A stretch of 64,000 nt of DNA from Henckelia pumila (Eukaryota; Streptophyta; Magnoliopsida; Lamiales; Gesneriaceae). Shown piece by piece: positions 45,252 to 56,292 of this stretch. The first letter of the stretch is position 1, and each line of letters begins with the position of its first letter. The stretch is taken from the NCBI RefSeq assembly GCF_033568475.1, contig NC_133123.1, positions 21,314,622 to 21,378,621 on the forward strand. The letters are read 5' to 3'. Made by a program: the position numbers and the translations under genes. A model generated the notes under the pieces. That model had not been told where the DNA came from and made no database searches. It saw only the letters and a program-made list of their open reading frames with translations.

Positions 45252-46711
45252 TGTAGTAACCCGTATCCAGAATTTGCGATTAATGAGTATATTAATCGTG
45301 TAATCATGTTTAGATAAGTAAAACATGATTAAGGAAATTCCAAATGGGTTAACGGAGTCAAGAAATGGATTCAGGACACTCAAAATAGCCTGGAAGGTTC
45401 CGAAGGCCCGGAGGGTTCGGAAGCTCCGAACCAAGTCAGGAGGCTCCGAACTGGATTGGAGGATCCGAACTCAAGATCGGAGGCTTCAAAGTGGATCGGA
45501 AGCTCCGTCGGTAAGATTGGACGCTCCGATCGGGACCAGGGCACACATCATCGCTTACGTCAGCAAGGTGACGTCATGGTTGACGTAATATTGGGGCGAT
45601 CGGACGCTCCGAAGATGGGATCGGAGGTTCCGATCGTGTTCGGACATTCCGAACCGGATTCGGAGGCTCCGAACTTCGTCTATAAATAAGGGGCCGAGAT
45701 TTCATTTCAAAGTGCACCTTTCCCTTTCTTCTCTCTGATTCCTAAGCTTTCTAACTCAGATCTATGGAGTTATAGGCATCCTATTGGGAATCCGGAAGTG
45801 GCATAGAGATCCAGGCGTCGTAGCGGAGCTGTGGCCTAGTTTTGAGGCAATTGTCATCAGCGGGCTGACGACGAACGCAGGTATAACTATGATCTCCTTA
45901 AATTATTTAGGAGTATGCAATAGCTTAGTTAAGGCTTTTAGAGCTTAATTATTAATGCATGAGTATTTGCATTGTAGAGCTGATATAGGCTTGAAACCTA
46001 GAGTGGGACTGCTAGGAAATGCCTGTAGAAGGTACGCAAGTACAGATTGAGATTTCCAGCGGGTTTTGCATGCTTATATGTTGCATTTTGTATGTAATTT
46101 ATTATGCAGCATGTGCATATCATATTGTGCCTGTCCATCTTGTGAGATGAGCCACGTAGGGTCGCTCAGCCCTGTCTGGATGGTTGATGTCTAGGGCCTA
46201 TTGACTGACGGGTCATGGGTGGCTAGCATCGGGGGACACGGTCCACGTCCTGTAGGAATGAGCAGTGTACGGAGGATTTGCTCCCCGGGTTGTACCACTC
46301 ATGTCCTAGGCGCCTTTACTGAGCAGTTATATACAGTTATCCCAGATATGGATACCCTATCATTTGCATGCATCATATTTGTATGTTTTACCCAGTGCTT
46401 TCGTATTGAGCTTAGAGCTCACGTCCAGTCTTTTCTGTGTATTTGGACACCCCATTCGATGGGGCAGGTGTAGGTGCAGGATTGAGCACCCGGAGCTTGG
46501 AGTAGCCAGTGACCAGTGAAGACAGCAGGATTAGCTGTAGGTTTTTTCTTTAGGCTATTTATTCGATTTGGTTGTATAAATCGAATTGTTTTAACCGGTT
46601 GTATTCTGCCGGTCTGTTTTTATTTAAGTATTTCGCAGCGATTTATTTAATGCATGTTTAATTATGCTCTTAAACTCTGATTAGGTAGTGGATCCGGGTA
46701 GGGTCACTACA
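45252..46711 (+). repeat. 5' LTR of the LARD-like element
   Basis: U3 holds many interrupted palindromes with TTCGGA/TCCGAA or GATCGGA/TCCGATC arms between about 45394 and 45674. The last (TTCGGAGGCTCCGAA) ends a few bases before the TATA box TATAAATAA at 45681-45689. A hairpin TCAGCGGGCTGA (45857-45868) precedes an AGGTAT splice donor-like site in the leader. Confidence 0.85.
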
Positions 46712-49700
46712 TTTATTGGTATCAGAGCATATGCATGCAAGAGACTTGGGATATAGTAATAAGACTTTGGGTTATCCTTATAGGATTGATGAGACCTTGG
46801 AAGAGGTGATGATGCGGCAATTAGTTTGCCCAGAGACTATCATCATCGGCAGGATTTCTAAAGATTTGGCTTATGGGATTCCAGCAAGTGCGGACAGGAG
46901 TGATGGATCGTGTCCGAGTTTTCAAGATCTCTACTCATATGAATCCTAGTTTTGGATCGAGTACCGGATGTCAGAAGCAGTGGCAGAACATTGGATGGGA
47001 CGCATTTGATGCTTGCATCTGTATCGTCCATACCATGATGACACTACTCTGAAGATTCTCCAGTCATAGTTGGAGAGATTTTCAGATAGACCTTCACCAG
47101 AGAATGCCTCGAGTGACTAAAGCATGACAGGTTTCGAGCGTGAGGTCTTTAACCTCATGCAGAACATGGTTTTGCCGATATGCTTGTATCGATACTTTCG
47201 GTAGGCACACGGGAAACTTAATGTTCAGAAGCATGATTTGTTTACAAGAAGAACGCTGATGGTAGATCGTGAGCAAAAGAGATCGACTGACATGCACTGA
47301 CGCAGAGCATAGCTGGATAGCTATCACGAGCCATTTCTCCGGAGTTCTTCGTAGGAGGACATGTAGAGAGACTTGGTCGGGAGTATGCTTGTATCGATGC
47401 GTGTGTCGATTAGAAGCTTCATGCTCAAGAAACTAAGACGTGTACAATGATTTAAATACTGTATTGATGTAGTTGTAAACAGTATTTCAGTTGTAATGAA
47501 TCATCATACTTTGGTTATATCATTTCAAGTTCGATTGTACATTTCATTGTATTTTGAATACTGTATGTATTACATGGGATTGTAATTGAGAAATTGTACA
47601 TAAATGGAAGCAATGATACATGTTTTATTTATCCAAGAAATTTGTGAACGATTGCAAGTGATTTTGCTAGGATTGGCATTGTTTTAGTTGATTAGCGTTC
47701 AACTATTGCAGCTCATGGGATTTGAGTGGGTCGACTGTGATAGTTTGACTTGTGGTTAGTCTAGGAGTTTTCCTAGGATTGACCTAGTTAGTCAGTGGAC
47801 TATGTTAGTGCCAGCGATGAGTGGACTCATCTAGAGGCATTAGGCATATTGTTCGGTTTAGAACATTTGGGCTTTGTTCTAGGTTGTTTCCTTAGAACAG
47901 TAGGCTGTCTGACCTTCGTTGGGTTGAGACTTGTGATGATGGGTTTTCATCGAGATACCAGGTCCAGTATATGCCAAGAGTTGTGGACTATGACCAAGAC
48001 TAGATGTGATGGGGCGCGACCCTATGCCAGTGTTACTCTGGGAGTCTTTGTACTTCAGAGGTTATCTGGGAGCTTTGGTGCTGCAGGAGATGGCGGTGGG
48101 AAGGCTACTCAGTCTAGGGATTTGGTAACAGTCACGACGAGGTATGACCTTGGATTAGATATCAGGTTTGATATCGATGGTTTGATAACGTCTGGTGTGC
48201 CAGAGATGTAATTTGATTGTTCTGCTATAGGAACTAGTCATGGAGGGATTTTCTTGACGAGTGTGTACTCTGAGCATATAGGTTTTAACCTTTGGGTTAC
48301 TACTAGACGTATGGATCTAGTAGGTGGACGGATTCTACCAGCGATGGCTATGGGTTGTCATCAAAATTGTGGTTAGAATTTCCTTGTGATAGGAATTATC
48401 TAAGAACTTGGATGGGATGTTGTTCTAAGACTTAGACTCGAATACGAGGAATACTCCTTGATGATTGGCTTCATCAGTATTGGATTGTATCAGACGCTAA
48501 GGATTGTATAAGACTAATTAATGCATGAGGGAAGCGTGATACCAGTATACACTTAGTGGTGATTCCAGGTGGGACATGATGGTAGGCTACCTCGGTCTTA
48601 ATTTGTTGAACAATCTTGGCGAGGGATATGATCAGGAGAGTGTTCGAAGATTTTGGAAATCTTTGGGATTCTTTAGTTATTCTTCTTGGACTTGACGAGC
48701 CGTGGTGTTCATTCTAAATGAACGAGGTAAGGATAGTGAGTCCAGTGGTTGCGCTAAGTACTATCTGATAATTTCAGAGATTGAGCGTAGGATCTTTCAT
48801 GGGATGGAAATGGGCTTAGTTATCTTGATGTTTGCCTTGGGTGAACAAGTCAACGATTAGTAGTACTAAGGTGGCACGGGATCTGTGCTAGTGACTACTA
48901 GTGGTTATTGGCTAACTCTGTCAGAGTTAGGATGATTAAGTTCAGAATACGAAGCAGCGGTTAGTAGTGCTGAAAAGGCGCAGGACTTGTGCCAAGTAAA
49001 CTACTTATGTACCGTGATCTGACACCGTTTGGAAATGGTTCTTTGTGGCAGCTGAGTCATGGTTATTGACCGAGCCATGAAGGTTGGATGATCAGTGGTG
49101 GTCTGATCTGATAAGTGAGAGCTTAAATAGATCGACGAATTCGATTGGTTGAGCCAATCAGGGTTGATCAGGATGTAGCAATTAAGAAATACTTGAGATA
49201 GTATTTTGTCGAGTAATGCCTATGGGATGAGTACTGAATACCATCTCAGAGAAATCGGAGATTTGAGTTATTTAGTCTCAATGATCGCCAGAGATGAATT
49301 TTCTGGGATTGCTGTAATCGGGAACGATTGCAAGTGGACTTGTATAATCAAGTTAGGTGCTAACTTGACAGTGGAGACTGATGCGTTCGGCAAGGGAGCG
49401 GTTTGACTATTGAGAATCCGTTGGGATTTAGTTCCAGGATCAGTATGTTCAACCTTGGGAGATTGGTATGAGCTGATGGCTCTGCAATAACTGTCGAGTT
49501 TCGAGACGGAATAGGAAGCGTTTCCATATGTCTGTGCACTGTGGAATGTCCCAGTCGAGCATATTGGTGGGAGCTTGCCTTAGTATTGATGAGCGTACAG
49601 TGATTGCGAGTATGTATAACTATCAGTAGGATGTCTATCGATTGAAATTCATGGGTGAAAATCCTATGGTCGAGATGATGTAGATCATCAGAGGTGTGAT

Positions 49701-50461
49701 AACTTCTATTGCAATGTATGCGTGACTTTGCAGGCCGATGGTTAGAAGATGACTTAGTGTCATTATCGGTGAGCGATGATAGTTTTCATCAGAGCATAGT
49801 GTTGAGTTATACTAAGAAACATGAGCTGTGATTGGTACTAGACTGGATGGTCTGAGTTCCCAGTAATTGCTTGGGAAGCTCGTTTGCTTCGGTAGAGCAT
49901 GTGAAGGATAACCAGTCTAGGAAACATCGTGAGCAGTTACGTTGAAGTATAGACTTGAGTCAACTAGATTCTCTTGGAGAGAAATTTGAGTTTTGTTGTG
50001 TCGGCACGGTGTTGGGAAAAGTGTTTCCTAACTAGAGGTGTTGAGCACCGAGAACTTTTGGAACCATTAGATGGTTAGTTTTGATAAGTAATTCAACGAA
50101 TGTCGTAAACCAGTCAGGTTATGACTTGGTCTTCGTCAGTATAAGATTTCCTTTAAGACGATAATCTTGATCAAGCGGGTATGGAATCCTTCGTGGTCAG
50201 GAAGATCGTGGTCCGAGTGAAAGATGTATCAGTGTTACGATACTCTAGCGCTAGGGAAGTTCGATTGTAGACCAGTAGCGCAATAATTTTCAGCTGGGAA
50301 AATGTTAATGCGGTTTAGCATTAATGGAGCTTGCAGAGAATTCGACGGGAGTCTGAGTGTGTCGGAGGATATTTCGACCAGACACTCGAGCAAGGGTTTC
50401 TTGTACGTTCTCGAGGTATTACCTTAGATTTCGAGGACGAAATCTTTTAAGAGGGGGAGAA

Positions 50462-51923
50462 TGTAGTAACCCGTATCCAGAATTTGCGATTAATGAGTAT
50501 ATTAATCGTGTAATCATGTTTAGATTAAGTAAAACATGATTAAAGAAATTCCAAATGGGTTAACGGAGTCAAGAAATGGATTCAGGACACTCAAAATATC
50601 CTGGAAGGTTCCGAAGGCCCGGAGGGTTCGGAAGCTCCGAACCAAGTCAGGAGGCTCCGAACTGGATTGGAGGATCCGAACTCAGGATCGGAGGCTCCGA
50701 AGTGGATCGGAAGCTCCGTCTGTAAGATCAGACGCTCCAATCGGGACCAGAGCACACGTCATCGCTTACATCAGCAAGGTGACATCATGGCTGACGTAAT
50801 ATTGGGGCGATCGGATGCTCCAAAGATGGGATCGGAGGTTTCGATCATGTTCGGACGTTCCAAACCGGGTTCGGAGGCTCCGAACTTCGTCTATAAATAG
50901 GGGGCCAAGATTTCATTTCAAAGTGCACCTTTCTCTTTCTTCTCTCTGATTCCTAAGCCTTCTAACTCAGATCTAGGGAGTTCTAGGCATCCTATTGGGA
51001 ATCCGGAAGTGGCATAGCGATCCAGGCGTCGTAGCAGAGCTGTGGCCTAGTTTTGAGGCAATTGTCATCAGCTGGCTGACGACGGACGCAGGTATAGCTA
51101 TGATCTCCTTAAATTATTTAGGAGTATGCAATAACTTAGTTAAAACTTTTAGAGCTTAATTATTAATGCATGGGTATTTGCATTGTAGAGCTGATATAGG
51201 CTTGGAACCTAGAGTGAGACTGCTAGGAACTGCCTGTAGAAAGGTACGCAAGTACAGACTGAGATTGTCAGCGGGTTTTGCATGCTTATATGTTGCATTT
51301 TGTATGTCATTTATTATGCAGCATGTGCATATTATATTGTGCCTGTCCATCTTGTGAGATGAGCCACGTAGGGTCTCTCAGCCCTGTCTGGACGGTTGAT
51401 GTCTAGGGCCTATTGACTGACGGGTCATGGGTGGCTAGCATCAGGGGACACGGTCCACGTCCTGTAGGAATGAGCAGTGTACGCAGGGTTTACTCCCCGG
51501 GTTGTACCACTCATGTCCTAGGAGCCTTTACTGAGCAGTTATATACAGTTATCCCAGATATGGATACCCTATCATTTGCATGCATCATATTTGTATGTTT
51601 TACCCAGTGCTTTCGTATTGAGCTTAGAGCTCACGTCCAGTTTTTTCTGTGTATTTGGACACCCCATTCGACGGGGCAGGTGTAGGTGCAGGATTGAGCA
51701 CCCGGAGCTTGGAGTAGCCAGTGACCAGTGAAGACAGCAGGATTAGCTGTAGGTTTTTCCTTTAGGCTATTTATTCGATTTGGTTGTATAAATCGAATTG
51801 TTTTAACCGGTTGTATTCTGCCGGTCTGTTTTTATTTAAGTATTCCGCAGCGATTTATTTAATGCATGTTTAATTATGCTCTTAAACTCTGATTAGGTAG
51901 TGGATCCGGGTAGGGTCACTACA
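50462..51923 (+). repeat. 3' LTR of the LARD-like element
   Basis: Same structure as the 5' LTR, with scattered, mostly transition differences, some breaking palindrome arms (for example CCAAACC for CCGAACC near 50860). TATA box at about 50892-50900. Confidence 0.85.
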
Positions 51924-51928
51924 TGAAA

Positions 51929-52951
51929 CCTCATGGAGTGGCAGAGGAGCAGATCCAACTCAGAGCCTTTCCGTTCTCTTTGAAGAGTGCTGCTAAGGAT
52001 TGGTTGTATTACTTACCCTATGGATCCATCACGACCTGGACTGAGATGAAGAGGATCTTCTTGGAAAAATATTTCCCAGCTTCCAGAGCAGCAAATATCA
52101 GGAAGAAAATATATGGGATCAAGCAAGTTACAGGGGAATCACTTCATGAATACTGGGAGCGGTTCAAAAAGCTGTGTGCTAGTTGTCCGCAACATCAGAT
52201 AATTGAAAACCTGTTAATTCAATACTGCTATGAAGGTTTGTTAACCCATGACAGGAGTATGCTAGATGCGGACAGTGGAGGAGTCTTCATAGACAAAACT
52301 ACAACACAAGCGAGGACTTTGATCGAGAACATGACTGCCAATTCTCAGTAATTTGGCACCAACAGAAGTGATCATGCACCAAAGAAAAATAACGAGGTAA
52401 ATGTCTCTTCTCTTGAGCAACAATTGATTGAACAGACGTCTCTTGTGCATCAAATGGCTGTAGGGAATGGACAAACTGCAAAGGCATGTGGAATTTGCGC
52501 TGCAGTGGGACATGCCACTGCCATGTGTCCCACACTTCAAGAAGAATCAGTTGAACAGGTGAATGCTACTGGCGGATTTCCCGGACCACCACAGCGAAAA
52601 TATGATCCATATTCCAACACATACAATCTTGGTTGGAAGGATCATCCAAATCTTTGATATGGAAATCCTCAGGTGAATCAACCTGGGCCTCAGGCACCAC
52701 CACACAATCAAGCTTATAGGCCACCATATCCTCAACAACAGAAGCGTCCTCAGATTCCAGCACCAGGTGAGTTTCTCAAAAATATAGTTAAGGATCTTGC
52801 AACTAATACTCTAACTTTCCAACAGGAAACCCGAGCAAGCATCCAAAACTTGAATAACCAGTTGGGACAGCTCGCCACTGCAATCAAAAAGTTTGAAGCA
52901 TATCATTCCAATGCTTTTCCATCCCAAAAATTCCGAACCCAAGAGAGAACG
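51929..52951 (+). pseudogene. Athila gag, middle part
   Basis: One frame runs through with in-frame stops at 52349-52351 and about 52655-52657. It contains AKDWLYYLPYGSITTWTEMK, FLEKYFPASRAANIRKKIYG, ESLHEYWERFKKLCASCPQH and a CCHC knuckle CGICAAVGHATAMC, then a Pro/Gln-rich segment. It is interrupted at 52952 by a solo LTR. Confidence 0.85.
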
Positions 52952-54467
52952 TGTAGTAGCCCGGTTTCATTTTACAAGATTAAGTGATTTTAAACATGTT
53001 AGAAAATGACATATAATTTTAAAAGTGTCAAAACATGTTTAAGGAGTCCTTATTTGGTTAAAATAAGTGGAAAATCAGATCCGAAATGTCCGAAAATGGT
53101 GGGGTAGGTCCCGGGGATCCCGGAGGACCAAAACCAGTTCGAAAGCATGAGAAACAGTTCGGAGCTACCGGACAGATCGGAGCTTCCGATCCTCAGATCG
53201 GAGCTTCCGATCTCAACCAGAAACAGGTGTCAAGGAGATTTAAACACGTGGCCAGATGCAGGAGATCGGAGCTTCCAATCCTGCGATCGGAGCTTCCGAT
53301 CTCGGCCGTCCAAAACGTGGCAAACATGCACCGATCGGAGCTTCCGATCAGGAGATCGGAGCTTCCGATCGTGGCCTATAAATAGGGGTCCGAATCCCTC
53401 ATTTTTAAGTGCAATTTTCCCTCTCCTCTCCCGGTAATCGCTCTATTTAAGGGCTTCGGGACTCTTTCTTTAAGAGTTGGAGTAGGAAATAGTTTATTTT
53501 ATAGCGGACAGTGTCCGCAGTAGCAGCCAGGCGGCGGAGCTCTGGCGAGGCGTCTAGGAGTCGTAGCTAGGCTTTGCCCAGGCTCTGGGGCATGCGACAT
53601 CAGCGGGCTGACGACGGACGAAGGTATGGCTTTGGTTCCCTATAGTAAATAGGGAGTAGACTATAGTTTAATTAAGGCTTTTAGAGCCTAGTAGGTGATG
53701 CTTGGAATGCTAGGTAATGCATGGTTATTTATGCTGTAGTGCTGCATGGTAGGCTTGGACCTAGAGGGGGAGCTTCTAGGATCTGCCTTAGTAAGGTACG
53801 GAAGTATTATTCGAGATATCCAGATTGAGTATACATGTATTATGTGTTTGCATGGATTATGTGATTGCATGTTTTATATGCCTTTATATACAACATGTCA
53901 TGACTGTATGTTGCATAGATGAGCATATTGAGCTTTTACCTTAGAGGTATCCTGTAGTAGGGCGCTCACCCTACGAGTTTGTGGATGGTTGGATACGTAA
54001 GTCTTGTGTCAGGTCACCTTTATGGTTGGACACATGTACTAGTATCAGGTTACCATTATCCACTGGGTATATGAGCCACCTCCTGATGCGATGGCGCAGC
54101 GTGCTATATACCCTGGGCCCGGTCTATCAGCTTGTTTCTTGACCTGAGAGTCTTGGTACCCAGTTCACTTGCATACATGCACACATAACACCGTATACTC
54201 ATACTCTAGTATTGAGCATGTTAGGCTCACTTCCGATTATTTTCTGTTGGCTGGATGCCCTATTCCATGGGGCAGATGCAGGTAGTTCTCCCGGAGACAG
54301 GGAGGTTAGGTGGTGACCAAGGCTGGATAGCGGGGTTGAGCACTAGGTTTTGCTTACCTGGTATTTGACTTACTTTAATTCCGCAGTTTCTATGATTAAG
54401 ATTATTTTATTAATTAATTGCATGCTTAAATTCTGATTAGTAGATAATCACGGTGCGGGTCACTACA
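52952..54467 (+). mobile_element. Solo LTR (gypsy type) with a six-copy palindrome array at its TATA box
   Basis: Ends TGTAGTAGCCCGG and GGGTCACTACA; target duplication GAACG at 52947-52951 and 54468-54472. Six copies of GATCGGAGCTTCCGATC or a one-base variant lie at 53175, 53196, 53264, 53285, 53333 and 53354. The last ends 6 bp before the TATA box TATAAATAG (53377-53385). A TCAGCGGGCTGA hairpin (53600-53611) is followed by an AGGTATGG donor-like site. Confidence 0.88.
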
Positions 54468-54472
54468 GAACG

Positions 54473-55410
54473 CAAGTGCCATCACTCTAAGGAATGGGAA
54501 TGAATTGAAATTTAAGGAGAAGGAAATTGATGCTTCGTCCAAGAAGGAGCAAAATAAAGAGCCAAAAGTGGAGGATAAAAATGCAATTCAGGAAGAAGCG
54601 CCAAAAAGTAAGTTTCCTCCCCTCTCTGATTACAAGCCTGTTGCCCCTTTTCCCTTAGAACTTAAGGAGTCTAGAAAAGATGAAGGGATAAAGGAACTTT
54701 ATGAAACTTTTCATAGATGTGAGGTAAACATTCCATTGCTAGATTCTATTAAACAAGTATCTCGATATAAAAAGCTTTTGAAGGAATTGTGTACAACAAA
54801 GAGGAAACTGACATTGAAGGGATGTCAGAAGGTGGAGTTAGGTGAGAATGTATCTGTAGTGATCCAAAGTAAATTTCCTGCCAAATGCAAGGATCCAGGT
54901 ATGTTTTCTATCCCATGCACTATAGAGAATGTTAGACTGGAAAATGCCATGTTAGATCTAGGAGCATCGATCAATGTTATGCCATATTCTATTTATGCGT
55001 CCTTGAAACTTGGTCCTTTGAGTAAAACTGGAATTTCATACAACTGGCTGATAGGTCTAATGCATACCCTAGGGGAATAGTGGAAGATGTGCTAGTGCAA
55101 GTGAATAATTTGGTGTTTCCTGCGGATTTTTATGTGCTCGACATGGAAAATGGTGATCATAATAGTCCAATTCTATTAGGCAGACCATTTTTGAAAACGT
55201 AGATGACTAAAATTGATGTTCACAGTGGCACACTTACTATGGAATTTGATGGTGAGGTGGTAAAGTTTAATATCTATGATGCCATGAAATTTCCTGATAC
55301 TGATGATTGTGTTTATTCTGTTGATATTGTGGATTATTTGGCACAAGAGAATTGTGAGCATGCAGAAAAAGATGAGCTAGAGGTGGCTATTACAGCACCC
55401 ATTCAGCAGG
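54473..55410 (+). pseudogene. Athila gag C-terminus and protease
   Basis: The frame resumes with ITLRNGNELKFKEKE, a charged linker, then SKFPAKCKDPGMFSIPCTI and the aspartic protease motif LDLGASINVMPYSIYASL near 54950-55010. Frame changes occur near 55060 and 55420, with a stop before 55203; the part from 55081 ([29 protein letters not shown]) is in another frame. Confidence 0.82.
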
Positions 55411-56292
55411 ATGATGATTGATGGGATTTGTTGCAATAGAGAAGTGACAGAAATTGTGAACATTCTGAACAGTGCATCTGAGCTACCTCAACCAGGTAAT
55501 GTTTCTTATTTATCTTTACCGATTTCTAATACTCGGCGTCTTCCATCTGTTTTGCAGGCACCAATTATTGAACTTAAAACGCTGCCCAAACATCTTAAGT
55601 ATGTTTTCCTTGGAGAAGGAGAAACATTGCCAGTTATCATCTCCAACAGTTTGAAGGCCGAAAAGGAAGAGAAACTCGTCGCGGTTCTAAAGGAGCACAA
55701 GACTTCTATTGGGTGGACCATAGTAGATATCAAGGGAATCAGCCCTTCTACGTGCATGCATAGGATCTTGATGGAGGAAGGAGAAAACCCCTCGCATCAA
55801 CCGCAAAGAAAGTTGAACCCACCTATGATGGAGGTGGTCAAGGCTGAAATTCTCAAACTCCTTGAAGTTGGAGTGATCTACCCAATTTCTGACAGTAAGT
55901 GGGTCAGTCTTGTCCAAGTGGTTCCCAATAAAACCGGGATTACCATGGTAAAGAACAAGGATGAAGAATTGGTTCCCACCCGCATTCAAAATGGGTGGAG
56001 GGTTTGTATAGACTATAGGAAGCTAAATGCTGGAACCCGAAAGGACCATTTTCCTTTGCCCTTTATTGATCAAATGATTGAAAGGTTAGCATGTCATTCT
56101 TATTACTGTTTTCTTGATGGATACTCTGGTTATTTTCAGATTGCGATTGCATCAGAAGATCAGGAGAAAAAGACATTCACTTGCCCATTTGGCACCTTCG
56201 TGTACCGACGTATTCCCTTTGGACTCTGCAATGCACCGACCACATTCCAACGGTGTATGGTTAGTATTTTTTCTGACTTTATTGAGCATATA
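55411..56292 (+). pseudogene. Athila reverse transcriptase, 5' part
   Basis: It contains APIIELKTLPKHLKYVFLGE, GISPSTCMHRILMEEGENPS, RVCIDYRKLNAGTRKDHFPL, FCFLDG-like CFLDGYSGYFQIAIA and FGLCNAPTTFQRCM. The catalytic DD motif and RNase H are missing, because the chromovirus insertion starts at 56293 and the matching Athila sequence is not found on its far side. Confidence 0.85.

Larger units (their letters stand above)
45252..51923 (+). mobile_element. LARD-like gypsy element (long LTRs, non-coding interior) inserted in Athila gag
   Basis: LTRs at 45252-46711 (1460 bp) and 50462-51923 (1462 bp) share TGTAGTAACCCG...GGTCACTACA ends and are nearly identical by eye. The target duplication is TGAAA (45247-45251, 51924-51928). 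Initiator-Met primer site TGGTATCAGAGC lies at 46717-46728 and polypurine tract AAGAGGGGGAGAA just before the second LTR. The 3.75-kb interior has no recognisable gag, RT or integrase, only a trace TTTCGAGGACGAAAT near 50430 like the end of chromovirus pol. Mobilisation would need proteins from another element. Confidence 0.85.

Noticed and set aside
46201-46473. 90-codon frames repeated in both LTRs (46201 and 51413)
   Set aside because: They are identical only because the LTRs are identical; they lie in the leader region and show no protein features.
47795-48211. 138-codon frame in the LARD-like interior
   Set aside because: No domain, skewed composition and no conserved context; probably chance in a non-coding interior.
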